Source: an uncultured Coriobacteriaceae bacterium (GTDB taxonomy: Bacteria > Actinomycetota > Coriobacteriia > Coriobacteriales > Eggerthellaceae). From it: DNA of 64,000 bases. The notes beneath the pieces were generated by a model, which worked only from the letters and a program-made list of their open reading frames with translations, had not been told where the DNA came from and did no database searches. The DNA lies in contig CALDCB010000011.1 in the NCBI GenBank assembly GCA_937937585.1, positions 229,281-293,280 of the forward strand. Reading direction: 5' to 3'. The position numbers and the translations under genes are program-made. This document shows positions 1-8,136 of the stretch, one piece after another (the first letter of the stretch is position 1; every line of letters starts with the position of its first letter).

Positions 1-1224
1 CGCGCCGCAAAGAAGCGAAAAAGCAATCGCCGCGATGAACATGAGATCGTAGCCATTGGGCATATCGACGATGACGCCCCAGAACTCGGTCGCAAACGCA
101 AAGGACAACGTCACGAACACGATTCGACGCGAATTGAGCTCGCCAAAGCAACGCGATCCGAAAACCGAGCGAAGCAGGAGCGGAGCATGAACGGCATTGC
201 AGGAATACAAGCCACCGAACAGGAACGACCCGATAACCACCGCAACCAAACCGAATGGAGCAAGCCACATGATCAAAAGGCCGGCGATTCCGCAAGCGAC
301 GCCAACGCCAATGCCAAGCTTGGGGTGACGGTCGGACAGCGACCCCAAGAACACCTTTCCTAACGCCTGACCGATCATGCACGCAGCAGCAACCGCTCCC
401 GCCGACGCGACAACCTCGGAGATAGTCGACGCCTGGCAGTACGACGCGAAATACTGGTACACCGTCTGGCAAATCGACAGCACGAACGAGAACATCGCGA
501 TAGCCAAGAACGCCATGGTCTTAGTTGCTGCATTGGCGGAGACACCCAGCACAGGCGCTGCGACAACTTCCCCAGACGCCTGCTTTTCAGGCTGCTCCTC
601 GGCGCCAAAAGGCAGCATACCCAGATCGGAGGGCCGGCTGCGCATGAAGAAGAATGCAAACGGAAGCGCAACGACAAGAATCAGGCAGCCGAAAACGAAG
701 TAGCCCGTGCGCCAACCTTCAACCGAAAGAGAGCACAGCGACGCGCCAACGATGTTGAAAATCGCACCGCCGATGCCGGAAGCCGCCGCGCCGATGCCAA
801 TAAAGAGACCGACGTTCTTCACGCACCAGCGATCCATGAGCAAAGGCGTGCCCAAGAACATGATCGGCGTTAGAGCGATGCCCAAAACAACCCCGGCAGC
901 GTAGAACATCCAAATTGCCGTGAAAGAAGACATGAGGATGTACGTGACGCCCGCAAGAAGAACAGCGACGGACATGAAGTATCGCAGGTTCACGCGATCC
1001 ATGATCTTGCCGCACAGTGGAAGATACACCATCGCCGTGATATTGATGATGCTGAAATAAAGCGTGAACTCGGCTTTGGGCACACCGAAGTAATTTGACA
1101 CGGGCGTGAAGAACACTCCGGGGCAATTCATGATCATGGCGCCGGGCAGACCGGTCACGATAACGCACGCTAGTAGAACGAGGTATGCGTAATGAAACCT
1201 CGACTTCCTTTTTTCGTTATTCAA
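1..1224 (-). CDS. MFS transporter, 3' end beyond window
   Basis: Reading the minus strand from a TTG codon at 1224 gives 408 uninterrupted codons that run off the left edge, so the C-terminus is missing. The product is a polytopic membrane protein of the major facilitator superfamily. Early residues read NCPGVFFTPVSNYFGV and then LCGKIMDRVN, the loop 2-3 motif of MFS carriers. A charged central loop (SRPSDLGMLPFGAEEQ) separates two bundles of hydrophobic segments, as expected for 6+6 helices. The fold resembles oxalate/formate-type (OFA) anion exchangers, but the substrate cannot be read from sequence. An in-frame TAA lies just before TTG; the next in-frame ATGs near 1138 would cut into the first helix, so TTG is preferred although its RBS is weak. 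Confidence 0.8.
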   Translation of the reverse strand, partial: MNNEKRKSRFHYAYLVLLACVIVTGLPGAMIMNCPGVFFTPVSNYFGVPKAEFTLYFSIINITAMVYLPLCGKIMDRVNLRYFMSVAVLLAGVTYILMSSFTAIWMFYAAGVVLGIALTPIMFLGTPLLMDRWCVKNVGLFIGIGAAASGIGGAIFNIVGASLCSLSVEGWRTGYFVFGCLILVVALPFAFFFMRSRPSDLGMLPFGAEEQPEKQASGEVVAAPVLGVSANAATKTMAFLAIAMFSFVLSICQTVYQYFASYCQASTISEVVASAGAVAAACMIGQALGKVFLGSLSDRHPKLGIGVGVACGIAGLLIMWLAPFGLVAVVIGSFLFGGLYSCNAVHAPLLLRSVFGSRCFGELNSRRIVFVTLSFAFATEFWGVIVDMPNGYDLMFIAAIAFSLLCGA

Positions 1225-1304
1225 CTGTCGTTCGCTTTCTTACCGATATCTAATCATTCATGTCACCTAGAATAACGAGCTAGCAGAAAAAAGCTAGGCA
1301 ACGA

Positions 1305-2069
1305 GTGAGTTCTGGGCAAATGATAAATGAGCTTGCATCAATCAAACACGCGCAACCCGAATCGCAGCTTGCGGTGTCTTTGGAGCAAACCCCAAATGGA
1401 CTTACCCTTGTAGGCGAGGGCATGGAGCTTCGGGGCGATTTCTCGAAGATGCTCAAGCGCGTGAAACCCGGAAAACTGCAGACGGAGCTCCTGATCAAGG
1501 CAGCGAAAATCAAACGCTCGAGCGAGGATGCCGCTGGCGAAAACGTCCGCCTCCCCCTTGCAATCGACGCCACCGCGGGACTCGGCGAAGACTCGTTCCT
1601 TCTTGCTGCCGCAGGATTCGATGTGGTCATGTTCGAGCGCGACGAAACGATCGCCGCCCTCCTTGCCGACGCGCTTACCCGCGCGCAAAACGACCCGGCA
1701 ACCGCCGAAATCGCCTCCCGCATGTTACTTGCAACCGAAGACAGCATCACAGCGCTTGGCGAATGGGCGAACGCCCGTCCCAACCAAAAATTCGACGTGA
1801 TCCTGCTTGACCCCATGTTCCCCAAGCGAACAAAAAGCGCGTCGGTGAAGAAGAAGTTCCAGCTTCTGCATGAACTGGAGTCGCCTTGCTCGGAAGAAGA
1901 GCCCCTGCTGAAAGCTGCATTTTCTGCCAATCCCAGCAAGATCGTGATCAAGCGCCCCGCGAAAGGCCCTCATCTTGCAGGAGTCAAACCAAGTTATTCC
2001 GTTTCGGGGAAAGCCGTGCGCTATGACGTTATCGTGACGGCGCAGACACGCGACCCCTTTTCCCACTAG
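1305..2069 (+). CDS. rsmJ: RsmJ-like 16S rRNA guanine-N2 methyltransferase
   Basis: 254-residue class I SAM-dependent methyltransferase of the RsmJ (DUF548) family, which methylates G1516 of 16S rRNA in E. coli. Visible signatures are the SAM-binding IDATAGLGEDSFLLAAAG around residue 88, the catalytic-loop motif LLDPMFPKR, and near the C-terminus IVIKRPAKGPHLAG followed by a YSVSGKAVRYDV strand, all typical of this family. Length is normal. The GTG at 1305 has AGG eight bases upstream; ATG at 1320 is an alternative. It is followed after 10 bases by a VanZ gene and may share its transcript. Family assignment is firm; the exact target base in this organism is inferred. Confidence 0.82.
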   Translation: MSSGQMINELASIKHAQPESQLAVSLEQTPNGLTLVGEGMELRGDFSKMLKRVKPGKLQTELLIKAAKIKRSSEDAAGENVRLPLAIDATAGLGEDSFLLAAAGFDVVMFERDETIAALLADALTRAQNDPATAEIASRMLLATEDSITALGEWANARPNQKFDVILLDPMFPKRTKSASVKKKFQLLHELESPCSEEEPLLKAAFSANPSKIVIKRPAKGPHLAGVKPSYSVSGKAVRYDVIVTAQTRDPFSH

Positions 2070-2079
2070 ACTCGAAGAT

Positions 2080-2550
2080 ATGAATCGACTGAAATCAAAA
2101 CTCGAAAGCAATGCCCTGCTGTTCTCTTGGCTTGCCGTAGCCTTCATGGCCATGTTCGTCTTCGTGATGAGCGCTCGTAGCGGCTTTGAGATCGACAACA
2201 ACACCGGCATCTTCACCGTTATCAAGAACGCGCTAAGTCAAGCTGCGTTTGCGATCGCGGGACACGATGTCGACGTAAGCCCCGTCGGTCACTTCTGCGA
2301 GTTCTTCGTCTTCGGCCTAGCGCTGCAAAACGCGCTTACGAAAACGCTTGGCAAGCGCAAGGCATCGGCTATCGCCATCATCGTCCTGGCCATCGCCCTC
2401 GCAAGCGCATATGGCGCCACCGATGAGTTCCACCAGCTCTTCGTGCCAGGACGCAGCTGCGATCCCGCCGACTGGCTGGTTGACACCGTTGCCGCGACAA
2501 TCGGCATCCTCTCCTTCAACGCAATGATAAAGCGCCGCCGATCAGCTTGA
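2080..2550 (+). CDS. VanZ family membrane protein
   Basis: 156-residue integral membrane protein of the VanZ-like family. It has about four hydrophobic segments (roughly residues 13-32, 68-85, 95-112 and 132-149) and the diagnostic ATDEFHQLFVPGRSCDPADW motif of VanZ, in which the acidic, His and Arg residues are conserved. VanZ of the VanA cluster gives low-level teicoplanin resistance; most genomic homologues are uncharacterised, so no resistance role is claimed. It starts 10 bases after the rsmJ-like gene, suggesting co-transcription, and converges on purH. Confidence 0.8.
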   Translation: MNRLKSKLESNALLFSWLAVAFMAMFVFVMSARSGFEIDNNTGIFTVIKNALSQAAFAIAGHDVDVSPVGHFCEFFVFGLALQNALTKTLGKRKASAIAIIVLAIALASAYGATDEFHQLFVPGRSCDPADWLVDTVAATIGILSFNAMIKRRRSA

Positions 2551-2604
2551 TCAACGGCGCTTCGCATAGATAGGGGGATTCGCGGTTGGCCACACGACCC
2601 GATC

Positions 2605-3792
2605 TTAGTGATGGAACAAGCGCATGCCCGTGAATGCGATGGCGATGCCGTACTTGTCGGCCGTCTCGATGACGTCGTCGTCGCGCATGGAGCCACCAGG
2701 CTCGACAATGTACTTGACGCCGGACTTATGAGCGCGCTCGACGTTATCGCCAAACGGGAAGAATGCGTCGGAGCCAAGGGTGACATCGGACTGCTGCGCG
2801 ATCCACTCTTTCTTCTCGGCCAAGGTCAAAGGCTCAGGGCGCTCGGTGAACCACTTCTGCCACTCGCCATCAGCCAAAACGTCCTCGTACTCGTCAGACG
2901 TGTAAACATCGATGGCGTTGTCGCGATTCGGACGACGAATGTCCTCGACGAACTTCAGGCCCAAAACCTTCGGGTGCTGGCGCAGATACCAGTTGTCAGC
3001 CTTGTTGCCGGCAAGACGCGTGCAATGGATGCGGCTTTGCTGGCCGGCGCCGACGCCGATTGCCAAGCCGTCCTTCACGTAGCACACGGAGTTCGACTGG
3101 GTGTACTTCAGCGTGATCTGAGCCACCACCATGTCGATCCTCGCCTGATCAGTGAGCTCTTTGTTCTGAGTGACGATGTTGTCGAGCTGGTCAGGGGTGA
3201 TTGCGAAGTCGTTATGGCCTTGCTCGAACGTCACGCCGAACACGTCTTTGCACTCAATGGGAGCGCACACGTAGTCCGGGTCGATCTGGATGACGTTGTA
3301 CTTGCCGCCCTTCTTGGTTTTCAAGATCTCAAGCGCCTCGTCGGTGAAGCCCGGAGCGATGATGCCGTCGGAGACTTCCCACTTCAGGTAGTTGGCAACA
3401 TCGGCGTCGCACACATCGGAAAGAGCAGCCCAGTCGCCGTAGCTGCAAAGCCTGTCGGCGCCGCGAGCGCGGATGTAAGCCGTGGCAATGGGAGAAAGCT
3501 CGTAGTCGGCAGGAACGTTGTCGACGAAGTACATCTGCCTGTCGATGTCAGTCAGCGGATGAGCAACGGCGGCACCAGCAGGAGAAACATGCTTGAAGGA
3601 GGCCGCCGAAGGAAGGCCGGTTGCAGCCTTCAGCTCGCGAACCAGCTGCCAAGAATTGAAGGCATCCAGGAAGTTGATGTAGCCAGGACGGCCATTCAGC
3701 ACCGTGACGGGCAGGTCGGATCCGTCCTTCATGAAGATACGTGCAGGCTTCTGATTAGGGTTGCAGCCGTACTTAAGCTCGAGCTCGTTCAT
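2605..3792 (-). CDS. purH: AICAR transformylase, stand-alone PurH C-terminal type
   Basis: 395 residues matching only the AICAR formyltransferase half of bifunctional PurH; the N-terminal MGS-like IMP cyclohydrolase domain (about 200 residues) is absent. It formylates AICAR to FAICAR with 10-formyl-tetrahydrofolate, the penultimate step of IMP synthesis. The start LELKYGCNPNQKPARIF and the SFKHVSPAGAAVAHP segment, carrying the catalytic Lys-His pair, are clear. The cyclohydrolase step is supplied by the PurO-type gene that ends three bases upstream, so the two form one transcriptional unit behind a ZTP riboswitch. This split arrangement differs from the usual bacterial fusion. Confidence 0.92.
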   Translation of the reverse strand: MNELELKYGCNPNQKPARIFMKDGSDLPVTVLNGRPGYINFLDAFNSWQLVRELKAATGLPSAASFKHVSPAGAAVAHPLTDIDRQMYFVDNVPADYELSPIATAYIRARGADRLCSYGDWAALSDVCDADVANYLKWEVSDGIIAPGFTDEALEILKTKKGGKYNVIQIDPDYVCAPIECKDVFGVTFEQGHNDFAITPDQLDNIVTQNKELTDQARIDMVVAQITLKYTQSNSVCYVKDGLAIGVGAGQQSRIHCTRLAGNKADNWYLRQHPKVLGLKFVEDIRRPNRDNAIDVYTSDEYEDVLADGEWQKWFTERPEPLTLAEKKEWIAQQSDVTLGSDAFFPFGDNVERAHKSGVKYIVEPGGSMRDDDVIETADKYGIAIAFTGMRLFHH

Positions 3793-3795
3793 CGT

Positions 3796-4431
3796 TTAGT
3801 CCCCCAGATTCTTGTTGAAGATGGTGATGTCGCCAGCGACGTTCGCGTAAAGCGAGACCTTGTTGTCGGGATTCAAAGCCGCCCAGATCTCTTCGGGGGT
3901 GCCCAAGGCAACCTCAATGGGCTCGCCGGCGAAGGTAGGCAGCGGGTTGCCGTCGCCCTGATAGGTGGAAATGAAGTAGCCGCAACTTTCGTCAACACCC
4001 TCATAAGCGAAGAACTCACGCAGGCAACGACCGTTCTGCTGATGCTTCAGGATGGAGATCTCGAACGAGCCGTCCTCGTTGATGACGGCGGAGATACGCG
4101 GGGTGAAGTTCGGGGCATCGGGCTCGAATTCGCGCTTCATGCAGCCCGCGCGGAAATCGCCTGCGTCGACGATAGTGTCGGTCTGATCGCCATTGGTGAC
4201 CACCAGCTTCTCGCCCATCGTGCGCACGGGATGATAGATGATCAAGCTAGGGTCAACCAGCTTCGCAGGATCGTGGGCCTCGGTGCGGATACCGTCCTCA
4301 GTTTTCACGAACACGCGGTTGCGGCTGTTCTCGCTGCGCCCCATGATGAAGTAGTACACGCGGTCCTTACCCACCACAATGCCTCGGCCGGGATAAGGAT
4401 TGCCCTTAAGGATATCGACCAGATTCTGCAT
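3796..4431 (-). CDS. purO: PurO-type IMP cyclohydrolase
   Basis: 211-residue protein of the archaeal-style IMP cyclohydrolase family (PF07826), which closes FAICAR to IMP. The N-terminus reads GNPYPGRGIVVGKDRVYYF and then IMGRSENSRNRVF, a hallmark of the family. Later segments such as DAGDFRAGCMKREFEPDAP and TPRISAVI also fit. It is unrelated to the PurH N-terminal domain. It is the first gene after the ZTP riboswitch/terminator and is followed three bases later by the stand-alone AICAR transformylase, so the two complete purine ring closure together. The ATG at 4431 follows a GGAAGC-like Shine-Dalgarno. Confidence 0.88.
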   Translation of the reverse strand: MQNLVDILKGNPYPGRGIVVGKDRVYYFIMGRSENSRNRVFVKTEDGIRTEAHDPAKLVDPSLIIYHPVRTMGEKLVVTNGDQTDTIVDAGDFRAGCMKREFEPDAPNFTPRISAVINEDGSFEISILKHQQNGRCLREFFAYEGVDESCGYFISTYQGDGNPLPTFAGEPIEVALGTPEEIWAALNPDNKVSLYANVAGDITIFNKNLGD

Positions 4432-4464
4432 GCGCTTCCTTTCTGTCTAACTGTTCGCCCCAAC

Positions 4465-4502
4465 GAAAAAAGGCAAGCCCCTGCTTATGCAGTGACTTGC
4501 CC
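4465..4502 (-). terminator. Riboswitch-controlled intrinsic terminator before purO
   Basis: Minus-strand stem GGCAAG paired with CTTGCC, enclosing an internal CTGC/GCAG pairing, is followed by a run of T. Its 5' arm (GGGCAAG) is part of the conserved ZTP aptamer 3' domain, so ligand binding would compete with terminator folding. Confidence 0.8.
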
Positions 4503-4566
4503 AGACGGTCGGCTTGTATGTTGCGCTGCTCCCCCGTGGTAGCCACGTTATTCCGTCAGTCACAGC
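4499..4566 (-). promoter_or_regulatory. ZTP (pfl) riboswitch aptamer
   Basis: On the minus strand the leader of purO contains the conserved elements of the pfl/ZTP aptamer in order: TGACTGACGG, a GTGG..CCAC hairpin followed by GGGGGAGC, a variable linker, and the 3' domain CCGTCTGGGCAAG (consensus CCGCCUGGGCA). ZTP/ZMP accumulates when 10-formyl-folate limits the AICAR transformylase step, exactly the reaction encoded downstream. The aptamer 3' strand overlaps the terminator stem, consistent with transcriptional ON control. Identified by eye, not by a covariance model. Confidence 0.87.
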
Positions 4567-4676
4567 ACGTCCACAGGATACCATAACGAAGCGCGACACG
4601 CGATTGGCGTGGTACAATCTCGCTCGTCACTGAAAGAAATCCACGGCGCGAAAAGCGCCTATTAGAGAGGGATATC

Positions 4677-5096
4677 ATGATCAAAGAGCTTGTACGCGAC
4701 GAGGAGATCTTGAGCACTCCTTGCACCCCCGCGACCGCCGAAGACGCTGAGCTTGCGCAGGATCTGCTTGACACGCTTGCCGCACACGAAGATGCCGCAT
4801 GCCTGGCCGCAAACCAGATCGGCGTGACGAAGTGCGCATGCGCCTACCTTGACGCGAACGAGAACCCGCACGTCATGTTCAACCCCATGATGAAGCGCGC
4901 ACTGGGCGCCTTCAAGGTTGAGGAAGGCTGCATCACCCGCGACGAACCTTCGAAGGTCACCCGCTTCGCTCGCTGCACCATCGAGTTCGACGAGATCAAG
5001 GATGGCAAGCTGGTGCACCGCAAGAAGGAAATGAGCGACTGGGACGCCCAGATCATCCAGCACATGATCGACCACTGCAAAGGTAAGCTGGTCTAG
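4677..5096 (+). CDS. Peptide deformylase-like protein with HMIDH instead of HExDH
   Basis: 139 residues matching peptide deformylase over its whole length: motif 1 ACLAANQIG (consensus GxGLAAxQIG), motif 2 EEGCIT (EGCLS) with the metal-binding Cys, and motif 3 QHMIDHCKGKLV. In motif 3 both metal-binding His and the Asp are kept, but the catalytic Glu of HExDH is Met; codon ATG at about 5061-5063 is unambiguous. True deformylases need this Glu for hydrolysis, so activity may be lost or changed. It belongs to the short Def-like branch. A TACAAT -10-like element lies at about 4612 and an AGAGAGGG Shine-Dalgarno precedes the ATG. No second def gene is visible in this window. Confidence 0.8.
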   Translation: MIKELVRDEEILSTPCTPATAEDAELAQDLLDTLAAHEDAACLAANQIGVTKCACAYLDANENPHVMFNPMMKRALGAFKVEEGCITRDEPSKVTRFARCTIEFDEIKDGKLVHRKKEMSDWDAQIIQHMIDHCKGKLV

Positions 5097-5097
5097 G

Positions 5098-5274
5098 CAG
5101 CCGTGGCGTTTATTTGGCATCGCCAAATAAACGATCAGCGGCGTTGCTCAGGATTTAGTCAGCCGCGGCGCGTATAGGCGAAGCCATATACGCGATCGGC
5201 GGCGTTGCCAAAGGGCGTAGGCAGCCTTAAATGGCAGCTGTCGCTGCGCTTCCGAGGAAGCGCGCTCGGCTGCT
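5098..5274. repeat. Tandem hairpin repeat units after the Def-like gene
   Basis: Two imperfect direct repeats, about 5098-5147 and 5160-5208, share flanks CAGCCGYGGCG and ATCRGCGGCGTTGC but have different centres. Each centre is a hairpin: CGTTTATTTGGC/GCCAAATAAACG in the first, and CGCGTATAGGC/GCCATATACGCG in the second. Pairing is preserved although the bases differ. A third, looser unit at about 5220-5274 has GGCAGCC/GGCTGC outer arms and a GCGCTTCC/GGAAGC inner stem. No coding potential is visible; function unknown. Confidence 0.6.
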
Positions 5275-5281
5275 GCAAAAC

Positions 5282-5318
5282 AAGAGCCAGTTGCAAATTT
5301 GCAACTGGCTCTTTCGTT
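5282..5318. terminator. Bidirectional intrinsic terminator
   Basis: Long near-perfect stem GAGCCAGTTGC with its complement around an AAATTT centre, followed by CTTTCGTTT on the plus strand and CTTGTTTTG on the minus strand. It separates the converging Def-like and NdpA-like genes. Confidence 0.8.
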
Positions 5319-5321
5319 TAG

Positions 5322-6422
5322 CTACTTGTTCTCGATGCTTCCGATGTTCTTAAGCTCGATGCGGATAAGGCCGTTGGCCGCGCTCGTGAACTCGATGAAC
5401 TCGGGGTTCTGCGCATATTCGGCCGGGAACGTGATCTCGATTCCCGTGTCGGTGCGAATCTTATGATTGCGCGTCACACGCTTGGCAACCGCGCGCTCAA
5501 CAGGAGCATGATCGGGGAGATTCTCCCGCTGAGCAGCCTCGACGAAACTTCGGCGCGGACCCTCGTCTTCGAAAACCTCTTCGACGAACTCGTCAAACGG
5601 AACCTCATCGGAGTCGTCGGCATTCTCTGCGACATACGCTTTCGCTTTCGCAGTGGCGATTGCCGCATTGGCGCCGTATTCGGTGGCAACTTCCTCAACC
5701 AAACGCATCGTGGTATCGATGAGCTCCTTACTGGAAGCCTCCATCGTGCACTGAAGCAGGCCTTGAGGGATAAGCCAGCGCTCCTCACCTGCGATTTCGC
5801 GGGCTTTGTCAACGAACTGAACCGACATGTTGCGAACATCCACCAGCGCAAACGAAGAAATCTTTTGGGAGGGGCTCGGCAAAATGGCATGATGGCGCTC
5901 GATGCGATTCACCGAAGAGCCGTCGTCGCCCCTACCAACTTCATGCATGAAAGCTGGCTTGCTCTCAAGCAACAACAATCCGAAGTAGCGGGCGCTACGT
6001 CCCGCATACGCGGCATCAAGCTCGGCCTGAGCAGCCGCAGCCTCCTCCTCGGACATTTCTTCCAAATCCTCAGCGGAAACCTTAGGGGCCTTTGGCGTGT
6101 CCTCGAAATCGACAACGAGCAAGTCACTGGAAACCGGATGCTCCATGCGGCCGAGCTCGCTTCCGATGAATTCAGCAATCATCAGCGACAAGTCGATGAA
6201 GTCGTTATGCCCGTTCAGGTAATCGGAAAGTTCGTTTTTAAAACCGCTCTCGGGCTCGAACTCGCCCCTTTTGTTGTCGATATTGCCCAGCGCATGCTTA
6301 GCGACACGCTGCACATACGACTTCACGTTCTTATCCGAAAGGTCAAGCTCCTCCTGAGAGTACACGTTCACACACGAAATGAAATCGAATACGTGGAGGA
6401 TGGCATGATTGATCTTGAACAT
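5322..6422 (-). CDS. Nucleoid-associated protein NdpA/YejK-like
   Basis: 366-residue protein resembling the 37-kDa nucleoid-associated family (PF04245, YejK/NdpA). It starts MFKINHAILHVFDFISCVN, matching the family N-terminus of a conserved Ile/Val-rich strand with a His. It has an acidic Ala/Glu-rich stretch around residues 120-140, the ARYFGLLLLESKPAFMHEV core, and a C-terminal part ending in a beta-rich ITFPAEYAQNPEFIEF segment. The start at 6422 is chosen because GAAAGAG lies just upstream; a longer frame to 6503 exists, but its residues look non-homologous. The precise DNA role in Gram-positives is unknown. Confidence 0.75.
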   Translation of the reverse strand: MFKINHAILHVFDFISCVNVYSQEELDLSDKNVKSYVQRVAKHALGNIDNKRGEFEPESGFKNELSDYLNGHNDFIDLSLMIAEFIGSELGRMEHPVSSDLLVVDFEDTPKAPKVSAEDLEEMSEEEAAAAQAELDAAYAGRSARYFGLLLLESKPAFMHEVGRGDDGSSVNRIERHHAILPSPSQKISSFALVDVRNMSVQFVDKAREIAGEERWLIPQGLLQCTMEASSKELIDTTMRLVEEVATEYGANAAIATAKAKAYVAENADDSDEVPFDEFVEEVFEDEGPRRSFVEAAQRENLPDHAPVERAVAKRVTRNHKIRTDTGIEITFPAEYAQNPEFIEFTSAANGLIRIELKNIGSIENK

Positions 6423-6626
6423 GAAACTGGCTCTCTTTCGTGACGAACAACGGGAACAAACATTACCCCATGAAACGCGCGCGAGCAAACCAAAGCCGAG
6501 CATTCACAATGAACGAAGAATGGGACAGAAGGCGCATTTGCCCCACTTCGCATGGACGCGAAGACCTCGCGGCTGGACGCCCGCTTTCCTACAATCAAAG
6601 GACGGACGAGAATGATAGGAGCAGCC

Positions 6627-7409
6627 ATGAAACAATCAACTGCATTGAAGTCGCGCGAGCGCACGGCGCAAAAACCCCTCATGGTTTTGGCCATCGCCGC
6701 TTTGACGGCAGTCCTCGCATTTGGACTTACCGCTTGCGGCGGAGGAAAATCAAGCAGCGCATCCGCAGGGTCGAGTGCATCCGCTAGCTCGGCTAGCGCC
6801 CCCGCGAAGAAACTCGAGCCTGCGGCAAACACCAATCCGATCTATCTGGAAGCTGGATCGAGCACTGATCACGGCAAGCCAAGCGGCGAGTCCGACATGT
6901 GGTACGTCGACGGCGACAAATCAAAGGGCGGATTGTATTTCGAGAACTTCCTTCCCTTGGCCCCGGTGTTCGTTGATGCCGATGGAAAGCAGCTTAACGA
7001 ATACGGATACCCCAGCGCCGTCGAAGACAACCATCTGATTCCCGCCGAGGAAGGCGAAGGCAACTTCGACCTGATCTTCAACGATCCCATGACGTGCTAC
7101 GACCTTGTCAGCGGCACGTGGTACATCCGCGGCGACTACAACAAGGAACTCGCTAAGATCGTCGACACCAACTGGACCAATGAAGACAATCCCAAAGATT
7201 CCTTCACCCTTAAAGCCAATGGCACCATCGTTTGGGACAACAAGGAAGAGTCCACTCTGAAGACATGGGATGTCACTGCCGTCGACCGCGTCACCCTGCT
7301 GTTCGAGGATGAGGAGTCGGGTTTCGCTTACGATTGCTTCTACGACGACAATGGCAAGATGGTCAGGCTTGAGGGTTTCACCGGCATCTACAACCGCGAC
7401 GATAAGTAA
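6627..7409 (+). CDS. Secreted lipoprotein of unknown function
   Basis: 260 residues starting at an ATG preceded by AGGAG. The N-terminus has basic residues (KSRERTAQK), a hydrophobic stretch (LMVLAIAALTAVLAFG) and the lipobox LTAC followed by Gly-Gly-Gly. A Ser/Ala-rich linker (about residues 44-62) typical of surface lipoproteins follows. The mature part is acidic and aromatic-rich (GLYFENFLPLAPVFVDADG, WDVTAVDRVTLLFEDEESG) and looks like an extracellular beta-sandwich; I recognise no family. A strong terminator follows at 7455, so it is probably monocistronic. Confidence 0.8.
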   Translation: MKQSTALKSRERTAQKPLMVLAIAALTAVLAFGLTACGGGKSSSASAGSSASASSASAPAKKLEPAANTNPIYLEAGSSTDHGKPSGESDMWYVDGDKSKGGLYFENFLPLAPVFVDADGKQLNEYGYPSAVEDNHLIPAEEGEGNFDLIFNDPMTCYDLVSGTWYIRGDYNKELAKIVDTNWTNEDNPKDSFTLKANGTIVWDNKEESTLKTWDVTAVDRVTLLFEDEESGFAYDCFYDDNGKMVRLEGFTGIYNRDDK

Positions 7410-7454
7410 CGAAAGCGTTTAGCAAGACACGAAACCGAAAGTGCCGGAAACCGC

Positions 7455-7490
7455 AAGGGCTCGGATGGTTTCATCCGAGCCCTTTTCGTT
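7455..7490. terminator. Intrinsic terminator after the lipoprotein gene
   Basis: Perfect stem AAGGGCTCGGATG / CATCCGAGCCCTT with a GTTT loop and a TTTTCGTTT tail on the plus strand. Confidence 0.85.
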
Positions 7491-7564
7491 TAGCAGATCC
7501 TTCGACCACGCGCCGTACAGAAAGTCTCAGTGGCCAGCTTAACCCACTGGAAGTGCAGCGATTA

Positions 7565-7897
7565 TCAGTAACCCTCGTACGACAGCCAGTGAACCTTCTT
7601 TGCGTCAATGCGTGCGGAACCCGATTCGAAGAAGAACTCAACAAGACCGGGACGCGATTCGACAACGTGATCGATCATGGTGTCGGTCATGTCGTCAATC
7701 TCGATGTTGAAGTCGACGATTTCCTCGAACGACATCTCGCCTACTGGCTTGGTGATATCAGTTCCGGGAATGCCATAGTGATTGTCGATACTGAAGGTGA
7801 GCGAATCCTTCTTGCAATACAGGTAACCAATCCAGTAGCCGTTGAACTGGTTGTTCTCGTCAATCGCTTTCGAAATCGACTCGATCGTTTCGGACAT
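7565..7897 (-). CDS. Small acidic hypothetical protein
   Basis: 110 residues, acidic, no signal peptide or membrane segment. It reads NGYWIGYLYCKKDSLTFSID near the N-terminus and EEIVDFNIEIDDMTDTMIDH in the middle, a mixed alpha/beta composition. An excellent GAGGGGGA Shine-Dalgarno precedes the ATG at 7897, which supports it as a real gene. No family recognised. It stands alone between the lipoprotein and AEC transporter genes. Confidence 0.65.
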   Translation of the reverse strand: MSETIESISKAIDENNQFNGYWIGYLYCKKDSLTFSIDNHYGIPGTDITKPVGEMSFEEIVDFNIEIDDMTDTMIDHVVESRPGLVEFFFESGSARIDAKKVHWLSYEGY

Positions 7898-8136
7898 CGG
7901 AATCCCCCTCTAACGTGCAGCGTTGCGATGCAACCGCATCGACTTAGCAATCGAACAAACCGTCGGCCGCGACATATCGCAGCGGAACAAATCAGCACCC
8001 TAGCGCAAACGAGCATCAAATGAAGGGATGGTGCCCGAAACCCTCTTTTGGCAACCGCCAACGCGCAATGTGCTAGAACCAAAGCGTAACATCTAACGCC
8101 GCCGCGCGCGGCGTGTCTTTTGGAAAGCGCATTGAA

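Noticed and set aside
2608..4542. 644-codon plus-strand frame opposite purH/purO
   Set aside because: Antisense shadow produced by codon bias; the minus-strand genes have clear homology, RBS and a riboswitch.
5098..5208. CRISPR-like repeat array
   Set aside because: Only two imperfect copies, each with an internal hairpin differing in sequence, no spacers of uniform length and no cas genes.
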